Source of the DNA: Gp6-AA40 sp036407095
GTDB lineage: Bacteria; Acidobacteriota; Vicinamibacteria; Vicinamibacterales; UBA2999
Assembly (NCBI GenBank): GCA_036407095.1
Contig: DASWZV010000115.1
Span: 281,018-345,017 of the forward strand
Length of the DNA stretch: 64,000 nucleotides
Reading direction: 5' to 3'
Every line of letters begins with the position of its first letter. The first letter of the stretch is position 1. Under the pieces are notes generated by a model, which was given only the letters and a program-made list of their open reading frames with translations, was not told where the DNA came from and made no database searches. Positions 7,696 through 16,557 of the stretch are shown here, piece after piece. The position numbers and the translations under genes were made by a program.

Positions 7696-8790
7696 TTGGA
7701 CCAGTAAGACGAGCAAAAGGATGGCTGCCGAAGCGCCTGCGGCCTGCCACAGAAGATCGGACCGTTTGTGCAGAAACACCATCCCGAGGCCCACGAACAC
7801 GGCGGCTGCCATGAGGAACCGGCCATACAACTCCTCGAAGCTGTCCACCTGCTGCGTCAGGTCGGACCGACGTCGGAGGCGGTCGATGATGCGGAACGCG
7901 ACGACCTTGTCGGGCTCGTCGCCGATCTCGAAGTATTCGCCGCCACCGGCCACCGCCAACTGGACCAGTGATGGGCGATCGAGCACCGAGCGAATCATGG
8001 GTGGAGGCCGGGTACCATCCGGACGCTTCGGCTCGGGGATCATGCCGCCGACCGTCGTCCCGACACCTGCGACGTGAACTGGGATCTTCCGAGCACGCGC
8101 TTCCGCCAACGCCGCAGCCACGCTGCCGCTCCACGCCTGTCCGTCGGAAATCACGAGGAACGCCTTGGGATTGCCGGTCTTCCCGAAGACCTCTTCATCT
8201 TTCTCGACCAGGCGCAGCCCCCACCGAATCCCCTCTTCGATGTTCGTGTCCCAGGTCGTTGCGTTCTCGAGGGTGAACGGCGAGCGATCGCCGAGATGAT
8301 CGATGAAGAAGAAGAGCGCGTTGGGATCCTTCGTCAGGCGTACTTGAGGAGCGGCCAGCTGCGCGAAGAGCGCGAGGGCGACACGATCGCCCTTCCAGCT
8401 CAACGTCTCAGCGAACGTACGGAGGAACTGCACCGATCGGCGCCAGCGATCGGGCCGCACATCGGTGACATACATCGACGCCGATGCGTCCTGCAGAATG
8501 ACGACGTCCGCGCTCGCCTTGCGGATCGACGAGATCCGCGCCTGCGGCCGCGCAATCGACGCGATCCCGAAACCGCTGGCGATGAGCACACAGGCCCAGA
8601 ACGCGAGGTCGCCCACCGGCCCGAAACGCTGCTTCACCGGCAGGATGCGCTCGGCGGCGAGTCGCCGCACGTCGCCCCGCCTGCGCATCACTCGCCATCC
8701 CCAGAGCGCAAACAGCGCCGCCGGCGCGATCAGCATCCACAGATAGACCGGCGATGCAAACCGGAATGTGTCCAATTGAATCGACGGCAC
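7693..8790 (-). CDS. VWA-domain membrane protein, BatA/BatB-like
   Basis: 365 residues from GTG 8790, whose first base overlaps the stop of the upstream gene. There are N-terminal membrane segments at about 15-33 and 60-80, a von Willebrand A domain with the metal-site motif DASASM near residue 100, and two C-terminal membrane helices (about 315-335 and 345-365). This is the Bat (aerotolerance-type) arrangement, with the VWA domain on one side of the membrane between helices. It is the last gene of the six-gene MoxR cluster. By family analogy it would form a membrane complex with the other VWA protein, remodelled by the MoxR ATPase. Confidence 0.85.
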   Translation of the reverse strand: MPSIQLDTFRFASPVYLWMLIAPAALFALWGWRVMRRRGDVRRLAAERILPVKQRFGPVGDLAFWACVLIASGFGIASIARPQARISSIRKASADVVILQDASASMYVTDVRPDRWRRSVQFLRTFAETLSWKGDRVALALFAQLAAPQVRLTKDPNALFFFIDHLGDRSPFTLENATTWDTNIEEGIRWGLRLVEKDEEVFGKTGNPKAFLVISDGQAWSGSVAAALAEARARKIPVHVAGVGTTVGGMIPEPKRPDGTRPPPMIRSVLDRPSLVQLAVAGGGEYFEIGDEPDKVVAFRIIDRLRRRSDLTQQVDSFEELYGRFLMAAAVFVGLGMVFLHKRSDLLWQAAGASAAILLLVLLVQ

Positions 8791-9485
8791 TATCCCTTCC
8801 GTTCTTTCGGTGCCGCCTTCCCTGCTTCACCACCCGCAGGGTTCTTCTCGCCCTGCTCGAGCGGGATGTAGATCTGGAAGCCCTTCGAGCTCGTGGCCGG
8901 TGACGGCGCGCCCGATTCGCCGTTGTCGGCGTCCTGGCTCTGATCCTTCGGCGGCTGCGGCGGGTTCTTGCCCTTGGCCAGCTCGTCGCGCAGTCGCACG
9001 ATGTACTCGTAGTTGAACGCGGCATCGGGATGCCACGTGCCGTTCTTCAGCACCGTGAGATACCCTGCCGCCGCTTCATCGAGCGCCTTCATCGTCGACG
9101 CCTTGTCCTTCGACCGCCCCTGTCCCAGACGGTAGTCACCGTTGGCGACCACGAGCTGCAGCTCGACGTTCTCGTCGCCGACGGCGGCCACCGGTTCGGC
9201 CTGCGCCGGAACGATCGTGTCGTACTTCTTCTCCCAGTACTGAACGGCGGCCTCACGCGCGCGGATCTCCTTGCGCTCGTCGCGGCCGAGCAACGGCACC
9301 CATCGCGAGTGATCGGCGTACTGCTTCGCCTCTTCGAGGCTGGCCTTCGCCTCTTCGTACTGCAGCGTCGACACGCGCTGCTGCGCGTCGGCCAGGCTGG
9401 TCTCGAGGTGCGCGACGCCAAGACACGCCGCGCCGAAGAAGGCGAGGACGACGGCGGCGATGAGGAAGGCAAGAAAGCTCTTCAT
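8790..9485 (-). CDS. Small membrane-anchored TPR-like protein of the Bat cluster
   Basis: 231 residues from ATG 9485. One N-terminal hydrophobic helix (MKSFLAFLIAAVVLAFFGAACLG) acts as an anchor or uncleaved signal. It is followed by helical repeats rich in Ala/Glu (LQYEEAKASLEEAKQYADHS), resembling TPR helices, and a Pro/Gln-rich disordered tail. It sits between the two VWA genes, 7 bp downstream of one and overlapping the other by one base. BatC/BatE proteins in related clusters are also TPR proteins, so an equivalent scaffold role is likely but inferred. Confidence 0.75.
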   Translation of the reverse strand: MKSFLAFLIAAVVLAFFGAACLGVAHLETSLADAQQRVSTLQYEEAKASLEEAKQYADHSRWVPLLGRDERKEIRAREAAVQYWEKKYDTIVPAQAEPVAAVGDENVELQLVVANGDYRLGQGRSKDKASTMKALDEAAAGYLTVLKNGTWHPDAAFNYEYIVRLRDELAKGKNPPQPPKDQSQDADNGESGAPSPATSSKGFQIYIPLEQGEKNPAGGEAGKAAPKERKG

Positions 9486-9492
9486 GGGATCC

Positions 9493-10587
9493 TCACGGGA
9501 ACGTACGGAACACTCCGAAGCTCAATTTCAACAACGCCGCACTGAGCCACAACCCGACTGCAATGAACGTCCAGCCCGCATACCGGGGACGCGCGACGCT
9601 GTAATCACGTGTCTCGATCCGTCCAGGCGACAGGCGATCGATCTCGCGCAGTGCCCGTCCGATCGACTCGTCGTCGTAGGCGGCGTAGAACCGTCCGCCC
9701 GTGCGCTCCAACGTGTCCTTCCAGATCTTGTCCTGCAGGACTTCGCCTTCGCGGCGGTTGTACGCCGTCCGCAGCATGTAGACCGGAATCTTCCACGTCC
9801 GGGTTTCGGTCACGACGCGATCGAGCTGCTTGACCTGCTGATTCAATTGCGAATCGCGACCATCGGTGAACACGATCATCAGATTGCCGGAGGCGTTGAT
9901 GAAGTCGAACGTCTTGAACAGCTGCGTCGCCTGATCGACGCCTTCGATGATCGTCGTGCCCCAGTCAGGAAAGCGGCCCCACTCACGCGGATCGCTGATG
10001 AGACGCGTGCTGAGCAGGATGTTCTCGTAATCGTTGGTGAACGGCGTGACGACGTAGGCGAAGTTGCCGAACTGGATCAGCGCGACGAGGTCATGATACG
10101 GCCCGCCCATGCGCCGCCGGATGAACTGTTCCGCAGCGGCGACCGCCGTGAAGAACGTCGCCTCGCCCTGGCGCTTCGCGGTCGATTCGAACCTGATCAC
10201 CATGCTCGTCGACGCGTCGACGAGCAGCGCGATACGCCGGCCGGGATACGAGACCTCTTCGCGCGCGAATCCGGTCTGCGGATCGGCCAGAGCGACGGCG
10301 AACACCGGGACTCCGAGCAGAAACAGCAGCACCGGGAGATGCCGCGCGGCGGTCACCGGCGATCGGCGCATGACCGGCAGCAGGGCGGGCAGCGCCACCT
10401 GCGTCCGTCCCGATCGGCGGCGCAGAATCGCGATCAGCAGCACGAGCACGATGAGCGCCAGCAGCACCACGAACACCAGCAGCGCCGTTCTCGCCTGCGC
10501 GAACTGCAGATCGACCCATCGTGTGCGGATCCATTCATCCCACAACGTGCGAAACCCGACCGGCAGATCGGAGATCGGAGGAATCAC
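9493..10587 (-). CDS. VWA-domain membrane protein, BatA-like
   Basis: 364 residues from GTG 10587, 7 bp after the stop of the BatD-like gene. The open frame extends further upstream, but that part overlaps the previous gene and has arginine-rich shadow composition. A hydrophobic helix at about 27-50 and a second at about 80-100 precede the VWA domain with its metal motif DASTSM (about 118-123), a DWGTTIIEG segment and TDGRDS. One C-terminal helix closes the protein (about 338-362). A second, divergent VWA protein follows two genes later, the usual paired Bat arrangement. Confidence 0.83.
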   Translation of the reverse strand: MIPPISDLPVGFRTLWDEWIRTRWVDLQFAQARTALLVFVVLLALIVLVLLIAILRRRSGRTQVALPALLPVMRRSPVTAARHLPVLLFLLGVPVFAVALADPQTGFAREEVSYPGRRIALLVDASTSMVIRFESTAKRQGEATFFTAVAAAEQFIRRRMGGPYHDLVALIQFGNFAYVVTPFTNDYENILLSTRLISDPREWGRFPDWGTTIIEGVDQATQLFKTFDFINASGNLMIVFTDGRDSQLNQQVKQLDRVVTETRTWKIPVYMLRTAYNRREGEVLQDKIWKDTLERTGGRFYAAYDDESIGRALREIDRLSPGRIETRDYSVARPRYAGWTFIAVGLWLSAALLKLSFGVFRTFP

Positions 10588-10594
10588 TGTCCCA

Positions 10595-11917
10595 TCACAA
10601 GCCGACGAACGAACGGAGCGCGGCCGCCGTGCGACGCGGCCAGAGTGTTCCGGCACGAAGCCGGCGAACCGCTTCCGTACTTTCTTCGAGCGCCGCATCG
10701 AGTGCGGCCGCATCGCCGGGTGTCGTACGGCCGTAGCCCGCGGCGCCGAGCACCCCAATCGCTTGTGCGATCGATTCGGCCGACGATCGCGTTCTCGGAT
10801 CAGGCCCGAGGCCGTTGTTCAACTCGTGCGCGATCGTCGTCGGCGTCGTCGCCGCCGACAGCAGTACGCGCTTCCGGCGAGGCCATCCGCTCGAGATCGT
10901 GAGCTGACCGTCGCGCTCGGAGACACCGGAGGTGACCACATCCTGCGTGACTTTCTTCCCCACGGCCGTGGCGCCGGCGATTCGAAGCGCGGCGACAGCG
11001 CGACGCGAGAGCTCGGACGTCCATCCCGAGCTGGCCGAATCTGCCTTCACTTGCCTCAACACCCGGAGACACGCCTGTAGAAGCGGCGGCGCCGGCAGCG
11101 GCTTGACCACGTGCTTGCTGCTCACACGGAAAAGACCGACAACGCGTGACAGGGCAAACAGCGCGAGCACGATCGCAAACGCAAACGAGATCCACGCGGC
11201 GACCGTTGCCGTCGTCGCGCGGAAGCGGCGCGACTCGGCCGACGCGAACGTCTGCCCAGAGGCGTCGCGGATGTCGCTCGCGCTCTTGGGCACGAGGGAC
11301 AGAATCCGCATCGGAAGTGGAGGCAGGATGTAGGTCTGATCGCGGCCCTGCTGACCGGTGCCGGCCGACGTCAGGTTGTAGGTCACCGTCAACGAGGGAA
11401 TGGTGACGTCCTGCCCGAAGAACCCGTCACTAAGGAGCCGCAGCACGTACTCCCGCTGAATGAATCGCCACGGCGGAGAGATGACGTCTTCGACCTTCGG
11501 CCCGCCGCTGACCACTTCGAACGGCGTCAGCGCGAGCGCTCCCGGCTCGAGCTGATTCAACACCGGGGTTACGGTGATTGGTCCGGTCTCGATCACGCTG
11601 CAGGTCAGGACGAGACCGAAGCGCTCGCCCACGCGCACCGCGGTGCGATCGGCTTTCCACCAGCAGCGGATCGGATCCGATGTCGTCTCCCCGGCTTTCG
11701 GTGCGAGCCGTGGGGCCGGTGCTGGAGCAGCCGGTGCAGCAGATTTCGGAGGAGCCTTGGGTGCTGTCACAGCCGGAGCCTGGGTTGCGGCAGCCGGTGC
11801 GACCGTCGTTTGCGCGTACACCGGCGGGTCCAGCAAGACGCGCCCTCCGTACGCCAAAGCAAGGACGTGCCCGACGAAGACAGCCATCGCGACGCCGATC
11901 CTGGTGTGTTTGTTCAT
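10595..11917 (-). CDS. BatD-like membrane protein
   Basis: 440 residues from ATG 11917, two bases after the DUF58 stop. It has an N-terminal signal/anchor (about 8-30), an Ala/Pro-rich linker to about residue 70, and a beta-rich extracytoplasmic domain (VRVGERFGLVLTCSVIETGPITV, then VEDVISPPWRFIQREYVLRLLSDGFFGQDVTIPSLTVTYNL without gaps). A membrane helix lies near residue 240-262 and a cytoplasmic helical tail follows. Its Ig-like exported region, single inner helix and position after MoxR and DUF58 match BatD-type proteins. The family is weakly conserved, so the name rests mainly on architecture and context. Confidence 0.7.
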   Translation of the reverse strand: MNKHTRIGVAMAVFVGHVLALAYGGRVLLDPPVYAQTTVAPAAATQAPAVTAPKAPPKSAAPAAPAPAPRLAPKAGETTSDPIRCWWKADRTAVRVGERFGLVLTCSVIETGPITVTPVLNQLEPGALALTPFEVVSGGPKVEDVISPPWRFIQREYVLRLLSDGFFGQDVTIPSLTVTYNLTSAGTGQQGRDQTYILPPLPMRILSLVPKSASDIRDASGQTFASAESRRFRATTATVAAWISFAFAIVLALFALSRVVGLFRVSSKHVVKPLPAPPLLQACLRVLRQVKADSASSGWTSELSRRAVAALRIAGATAVGKKVTQDVVTSGVSERDGQLTISSGWPRRKRVLLSAATTPTTIAHELNNGLGPDPRTRSSAESIAQAIGVLGAAGYGRTTPGDAAALDAALEESTEAVRRLRAGTLWPRRTAAALRSFVGL

Positions 11918-11919
11918 GC

Positions 11920-12867
11920 CTACATTTTCCGGAGCCGCCGCTCGGCCGTGAACTCGACCAGCGTGGTCTCCATCTCCCATCGGTCCAGTCCGACGCGGAC
12001 CAGATCCAGACCCGCGTCCCGCGCCAGCTGCTCGATCCCGTTCTGCCACTCGCCGACCCGCACGGCCAGCTGCCGCATTTCCCGACGCGAGAGCACACGC
12101 GATCGTCCGCTCTCGACATCGAACACTTCCACCCACCCATCGGAGAGCGAGGGCACCTCGTATGCGAACCGCACGTCGGCCATCAGCAGAAACACGTCGT
12201 GCACGGCGTTGAGGTGGGACAGTTCACCGATCAGCCGCTTGGCGTCGGGGAACAGGAAGTCCGACACCACCGGCACGAGCGACGCCTTTCGTACCTGGCT
12301 CTCGATCGCCATGACGATGTCGTGCCCGCTGGCGGGGGTCTGCTGCAGCACCGATTTCTTGTAGAGATCGAGACAGTACAGCAGATGCGATCGTCCGATC
12401 CGTGGCCGTGCCCCCGTGACCTGCTCAAAGGTGTCATCGAATGCCACCAGGCCGAAGAGGTCCTGGAAGAACATCGCCGACAGGCCGGCGGCCGCGACCG
12501 CACGAGCGATCGCGTGCGCGATCATCACGCCGCCGATGCCGCATCTCGTCGAGGCCGAGGCGTCGGCCACGGTCACGATCGCGGCGTTGCTGTCCTGCTC
12601 GAACTCGCGGGTGATCATCGGGCTGAAGTTGTTCAGCGACGACTGCGACCAGTCGATGGACGACATCCGGTCGCCCGGTTCCCAGTCGCGGATGCCGACG
12701 AAGTTGAAGCCCGCTCCCTTGAACACGCTGGCGTGATCGCCCATCGTGAATTCCTTCATCCGCTTCAGGATGAAGAGCTCGATCTCGGCGATCTCCTGCA
12801 GGTTGACGAAGCCGTCGTCGTCGACGTGCTTCGGAGCATGGACCGCCGCCCCGCGATCACCGATCAC
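11920..12867 (-). CDS. DUF58 protein of the MoxR cluster
   Basis: 315 residues from GTG 12867, overlapping the MoxR stop as GTGA. The frame is open further upstream, but that region is antisense-like and overlaps MoxR. The DUF58 signature GIRDWEPGDRMSSIDW (about residues 57-72) is clear. A VWA-like core with DASAST follows. DUF58 proteins are almost always encoded beside MoxR ATPases and are thought to be their clients or adaptors. No membrane segment is visible, so the protein is probably cytoplasmic and peripheral. Confidence 0.85.
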   Translation of the reverse strand: MIGDRGAAVHAPKHVDDDGFVNLQEIAEIELFILKRMKEFTMGDHASVFKGAGFNFVGIRDWEPGDRMSSIDWSQSSLNNFSPMITREFEQDSNAAIVTVADASASTRCGIGGVMIAHAIARAVAAAGLSAMFFQDLFGLVAFDDTFEQVTGARPRIGRSHLLYCLDLYKKSVLQQTPASGHDIVMAIESQVRKASLVPVVSDFLFPDAKRLIGELSHLNAVHDVFLLMADVRFAYEVPSLSDGWVEVFDVESGRSRVLSRREMRQLAVRVGEWQNGIEQLARDAGLDLVRVGLDRWEMETTLVEFTAERRLRKM

Positions 12868-13904
12868 GGGACCGGCACCGAGGCCACGATGTCGTCGATC
12901 ACCATGTCGACAGTCACGCCGTGACTCGCGGCGTGCGGGCCCAGCCAGACACGATGCATGAGCACGTACTTGGCCAATTCCTGGATGTCTTCGGGGTACA
13001 CCTCGGCGCGGCGACGCATCAGCAGCGCCCAGACTTTCACGAGCCGCCCCCAGCAGATCGTCGCACGCGGCGAGCCGCCCAGATCCACGCACTGCTCGAC
13101 CAGCGCGGACGGCGACTTGTGCGTCCACTCCGTCTCGGCGTTGAAGGGTCGCGTGGCGCCGACCAGACGGCGGATGTATTTCGCGAGCGCCGGGTGCATG
13201 AACACTTCCCGCGTGATGACCGCCCTGAGATCGATGATGCGCTCCTTCTGGACGAGCGGCTTGAGACGCACGCGCTTGAAATCGAAGCTCACGAGCTTCT
13301 CTTCTTCCTCGGGCCGCAGATACGGAATGTTGATCATGATCGCAAAACGATCGGTCGCGGCCTCCGAGAGCGGGAAGGTGCCCTGTCCCAGCTCGACGGG
13401 ATTCATCGTCGCGATCGCAAAGCTGAACGGCGCCAGCTCGTAGGTCGTCTTGCCGACCGTCACGGTGCGATCCTGCAAGCCCTCGAGAAACGCGCTTTGC
13501 GACTTGAGCGGGATGCGGTTGATCTCGTCGAGCAGGATCACTTCAGCAGAGGCGAGCGGACCGAACTCGGTCGTGAACTCGCCGGTCGCCGGGTTGATCA
13601 TCTGAAACCCGACGATCTCGGTCGGCTGCAGATCGGCGCGCCCCTGAAGCCGCGCGAACGTCGCGTTGCTGATCGCCGCGAGAATCACGCCGAAGAACGT
13701 CTTGCCCACACCGGGCACCCCGCGCAGCAGCAGGTTGCCGGCGTTGACCTGCCGCTGCTGATCCTTGTCGTAGGTGGTCGGAATCTCGGATAAGAGGACG
13801 ACGTTGGCGAGCGCCTTTTCGGTTTCGTAGCCGACCAGCGCGTTGCCGGCTTCGGCCACGATCGCCTCGTGCAAGTCGATGGCTTCCTGGAGTTCGGGAT
13901 GCAT
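12864..13904 (-). CDS. MoxR-family AAA+ ATPase
   Basis: 346 residues from ATG 13904. Walker A GVPGVGKT is at 62-69 and Walker B VILLDEI at about 122-128. A sensor-1-like stretch IATMNPVE and the family motif GTFPLSEAATDRF follow. The C-terminal helical lid ends with VDMVIDDIVASV. MoxR ATPases act as chaperone-like remodelers for VWA-domain proteins. This is the promoter-proximal gene of the cluster that runs to 7693, and all downstream junctions overlap or are under 10 bp, indicating a single operon. Confidence 0.92.
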   Translation of the reverse strand: MHPELQEAIDLHEAIVAEAGNALVGYETEKALANVVLLSEIPTTYDKDQQRQVNAGNLLLRGVPGVGKTFFGVILAAISNATFARLQGRADLQPTEIVGFQMINPATGEFTTEFGPLASAEVILLDEINRIPLKSQSAFLEGLQDRTVTVGKTTYELAPFSFAIATMNPVELGQGTFPLSEAATDRFAIMINIPYLRPEEEEKLVSFDFKRVRLKPLVQKERIIDLRAVITREVFMHPALAKYIRRLVGATRPFNAETEWTHKSPSALVEQCVDLGGSPRATICWGRLVKVWALLMRRRAEVYPEDIQELAKYVLMHRVWLGPHAASHGVTVDMVIDDIVASVPVP

Positions 13905-13920
13905 GAACGCAGAATCATAC

Positions 13921-14010
13921 TAGGCCTCAGGGCTCAGGCCACAGGCCTCAGTAGGAAACGGCCTGAGGCCTTGCCCAGCCCTGAGGCCTGAGGCCTGGGC
14001 CCTGAGGCCT
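13921..14010. repeat. GGCCTCAGG-word intergenic repeat
   Basis: Repeated GGCCTCAGG / CCTGAGGCC / CTCAGGCC words occur in both orientations between the divergent moxR-like and MFS genes, able to form several alternative hairpins. The same vocabulary occurs at 32340-32430 upstream of engB. Most of the 130-bp divergent promoter region is made of this repeat, so promoters must lie within or very near it. Confidence 0.55.
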
Positions 14011-14033
14011 TCCGCGTGGTACTGTCCCGGCCA

Positions 14034-15326
14034 ATGACCACTACCGGGACGCAGACGGGCACCAGCTCGGTCCGACTCGTCGCTTTCGCGAGCCTGATCG
14101 GGACCACCATCGAGTGGTACGACTTCTTTCTCTACGGGACTGCCGCGGCTCTCGTCTTCAATCGACTGTTCTTCCCCAACTCCGATCCCCTTATGGGGAC
14201 GCTCTATGCGTTCGGCACGTATGCGGTCGGATTTTTCGCGCGGCCGATCGGCGGCATCGTCATCGGTCACTACGGCGACCGTATCGGACGCAAGTCGATG
14301 CTGGTGCTGACGCTCGTCATCATGGGCGTCGCGACGGCGCTCATCGGCGTGCTTCCGACCTATCAGCAGATAGGCCCCTGGGCGGCGGGGCTGCTCGTGC
14401 TGCTCAGAGTCGCACAGGGGTTCGGCGTCGGGGGCGAATGGGGCGGGGCGGTGCTGATGGCCGTTGAACATGCCCCGCCTGGACAGCGCGGGTTCTACGG
14501 AAGCTGGCCGCAGATTGGCGTGCCGGCAGGCCTCGTGCTTTCGACCGCCGTCTTCACGATTTTTTCGAATCAGCCCCCAGAAGTGTTTCTCTCCTGGGGA
14601 TGGCGCGTGCCGTTCCTCCTGAGCGGACTGCTCGTCATCGTCGGCCTCGTGATCCGCATGCGGATTCTGGAGACGCCGGCGTTTGCCAGGTTGAAGGAAT
14701 CGTCCTCTGAATCGCAGCAGCCGATCCTCGAAGTCCTGACCCGATACCCGAAGCAGGTGCTGCTGGCGATGGGGGCGCGCTTCGCCGAGAACGGCGCGTT
14801 CTACATCTACAGCGTCTTCGCGCTCGTGTACGCCACGCAGCAGGTGAAGATGACCCAGCAGACCATCCTCTACGCGATGCTCTTCGGCGCAGCCTGCGAG
14901 CTGGTGGCGATTCCGTTCTACGGGGCGTTGTCCGATCGGATCGGGCGGCGGCCGGTGTATCTGTTCGGGGCGATCGGCGTCGCAGTGCTCGCGTTCCCGC
15001 TCTTCTGGCTGCTCGATACCGGATCGCCCTTGATGGCTGCCGTCGCGATGTTCCTGGTGTTCATCTTCGCGCACGCCCCGATGTACGGTCCGCAAGGCGC
15101 GTTTCTGTCCGAGTTGTTCGGGACACGCGTCCGCTATAGCGGCGCCTCACTGGGCGCGCAGCTGTCATCCGTGCTCGCGGGCGGTCTGTCCCCTTTCATT
15201 GCGACGTGGCTGCTGCGCAACTACGGCCGCAACCTGCTGGCGATGTACCTCATATTCATGGCCGCTGTGACCATCGTCGCCGTGCTCGTCGCGTCGGAGA
15301 CACATCAGGAAGACATCACGGCGTAG
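14034..15326 (+). CDS. MFS transporter, metabolite:H+ symporter type
   Basis: 430 residues from ATG 14034. The first helix carries the MHS signature GTTIEWYDFFLYGTAAAL. The loop 2-3 motif GHYGDRIGRKSMLV and the family's LRVAQGFGVGGEWGGA are present. Twelve hydrophobic segments are expected from the alternation. The length is normal for the MHS subfamily, which includes proline/betaine, shikimate and dicarboxylate symporters. The substrate cannot be read from the sequence. Alcohol dehydrogenase and semialdehyde dehydrogenase genes downstream suggest uptake of a carboxylate or an amino-acid-derived compound, which is inference. Confidence 0.9.
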   Translation: MTTTGTQTGTSSVRLVAFASLIGTTIEWYDFFLYGTAAALVFNRLFFPNSDPLMGTLYAFGTYAVGFFARPIGGIVIGHYGDRIGRKSMLVLTLVIMGVATALIGVLPTYQQIGPWAAGLLVLLRVAQGFGVGGEWGGAVLMAVEHAPPGQRGFYGSWPQIGVPAGLVLSTAVFTIFSNQPPEVFLSWGWRVPFLLSGLLVIVGLVIRMRILETPAFARLKESSSESQQPILEVLTRYPKQVLLAMGARFAENGAFYIYSVFALVYATQQVKMTQQTILYAMLFGAACELVAIPFYGALSDRIGRRPVYLFGAIGVAVLAFPLFWLLDTGSPLMAAVAMFLVFIFAHAPMYGPQGAFLSELFGTRVRYSGASLGAQLSSVLAGGLSPFIATWLLRNYGRNLLAMYLIFMAAVTIVAVLVASETHQEDITA

Positions 15327-15440
15327 GCGTTTGGGCTTTGGGCCTTGGGGCTTTGGGAGATAGCATCCTAAAGCCGGGCCGAAACACGAGTCACTGGAAC
15401 CTGGAGCCTGAAGCCCAGAGCCCAAAGCGCAAAGCCTAGA
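15326..15440. repeat. CTTTGGG-word inverted repeat between MFS and dehydrogenase genes
   Basis: The left arm (15327-15357) reads GGGCTTTGGGCCTTGGGG. The right arm (about 15400-15440) reads AGCCCAGAGCCCAAAGCGC, its approximate reverse complement. About 45 unrelated bases separate the arms. The imperfect hairpin fills the whole gap between two codirectional genes and could separate or attenuate their transcription. Confidence 0.5.
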
Positions 15441-15448
15441 GTCTATCT

Positions 15449-16555
15449 ATGTCCACCATGAGAGCTGCGATCCTCGATCGTGCCCCGGGCGGGTTGCACG
15501 TCGAGGAGATTCCGATGCCGGAGCCTCGCGCCGGCGAAGTGCTCGTACGCGTGAGCGCGTGCGGCGTGTGTCACACCGACCTTCATGTGATGAAGGCCGA
15601 AGTCGCGTTCCCGGCGCCTGCCGTCATGGGGCACGAGATATCCGGCACGGTCGCCGCACTTGGCCCCGGGGTCGTGGGTCCCGCGATCGGCACTCGTGTG
15701 GTCAGCGCGTTCATCATGCCGTGCGGGTTCTGTCCGGCATGCGGCACCGGACGCGACGACCTCTGTGACAGCTTCTTCGCCATGAATCGTCTCAAGGGCA
15801 CGCTCTACGACGGGACCTCGCGTCTGCGTCGCAAGGATGGTTCCCCTATCGCCATGTATTCCATGGCCGGTCTCGCGGAGTACGCGGTCGTTCCCGCCAC
15901 CGACGTCTTCCCGCTCGCGGATGGGTTGCCGCTCGAAGAGTCGTCGGTGCTCGGGTGCGCGATCTTCACCGCATACGGAGCGGTTCGTCACGGCGCGGAT
16001 CTGCGCGGCGGCGAACGCATCGCGGTCGTCGCGACTGGCGGCGTCGGGATCAACATCATTCAGATCGCCCGCGCTTTCGGCGCGTCGCAGATCATCGCGG
16101 TCGATGTGCGCGACGACAAGCTCGACGCCGCCCGTCGCCTCGGCGCGACCGAAATCGTCAACGCGACCAAAACCGACGCCACTGCGCGCGTGCGCGAGCT
16201 GACCGATGGCAAGGGCGTCGACATCGCGTTCGAAGTGCTCGGCCTGCCGCAGACCTTTACACAGGCCTTCGAGATGATCCGCGACGGGGGCCGCATGGTC
16301 GCCGTCGGCATCGCACCCGGCCGGACCACGGCACCCGTGGAAATTACCCGCCTCGTACGCCGCGAGCTGCGGATCGTCGGCTCGTACGGCGCACGCACGC
16401 GGACAGACATGCCGGAGATCATCCGGCTCGCGGCCCAGGGCATCTTCCGCCCCGAGACGATGGTCACGCAGCGGTTTTCGCTCGACGAGGCCGACGCCGG
16501 GTATCAGGCGCTGGGGCGCGGCGAGATCGTGGGGCGGGCGATTGTCGTACCGTAG
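15449..16555 (+). CDS. Zinc-dependent alcohol dehydrogenase
   Basis: 368 residues, medium-chain dehydrogenase fold. The catalytic zinc ligands are visible as CGVCHTDLH (Cys41) and GHEISG (His62). The structural zinc loop has all four cysteines (CGFCPACGTGRDDLC). The Rossmann part shows VVATGGVGINIIQIARAFGA and an aspartate after the second strand (VDVRDDK), which favours NAD over NADP. The length and motifs fit the class oxidising primary alcohols or aryl alcohols. It is followed by methylmalonate-semialdehyde dehydrogenase, so it may supply an aldehyde or semialdehyde, but a separate transcript is also possible. Confidence 0.88.
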   Translation: MSTMRAAILDRAPGGLHVEEIPMPEPRAGEVLVRVSACGVCHTDLHVMKAEVAFPAPAVMGHEISGTVAALGPGVVGPAIGTRVVSAFIMPCGFCPACGTGRDDLCDSFFAMNRLKGTLYDGTSRLRRKDGSPIAMYSMAGLAEYAVVPATDVFPLADGLPLEESSVLGCAIFTAYGAVRHGADLRGGERIAVVATGGVGINIIQIARAFGASQIIAVDVRDDKLDAARRLGATEIVNATKTDATARVRELTDGKGVDIAFEVLGLPQTFTQAFEMIRDGGRMVAVGIAPGRTTAPVEITRLVRRELRIVGSYGARTRTDMPEIIRLAAQGIFRPETMVTQRFSLDEADAGYQALGRGEIVGRAIVVP

Positions 16556-16557
16556 CC

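Noticed and set aside
9460..10902. 480-codon plus-strand frame across the VWA and BatD-like genes
   Set aside because: Arginine/glutamine-rich shadow of the minus-strand Bat genes, with no motif.
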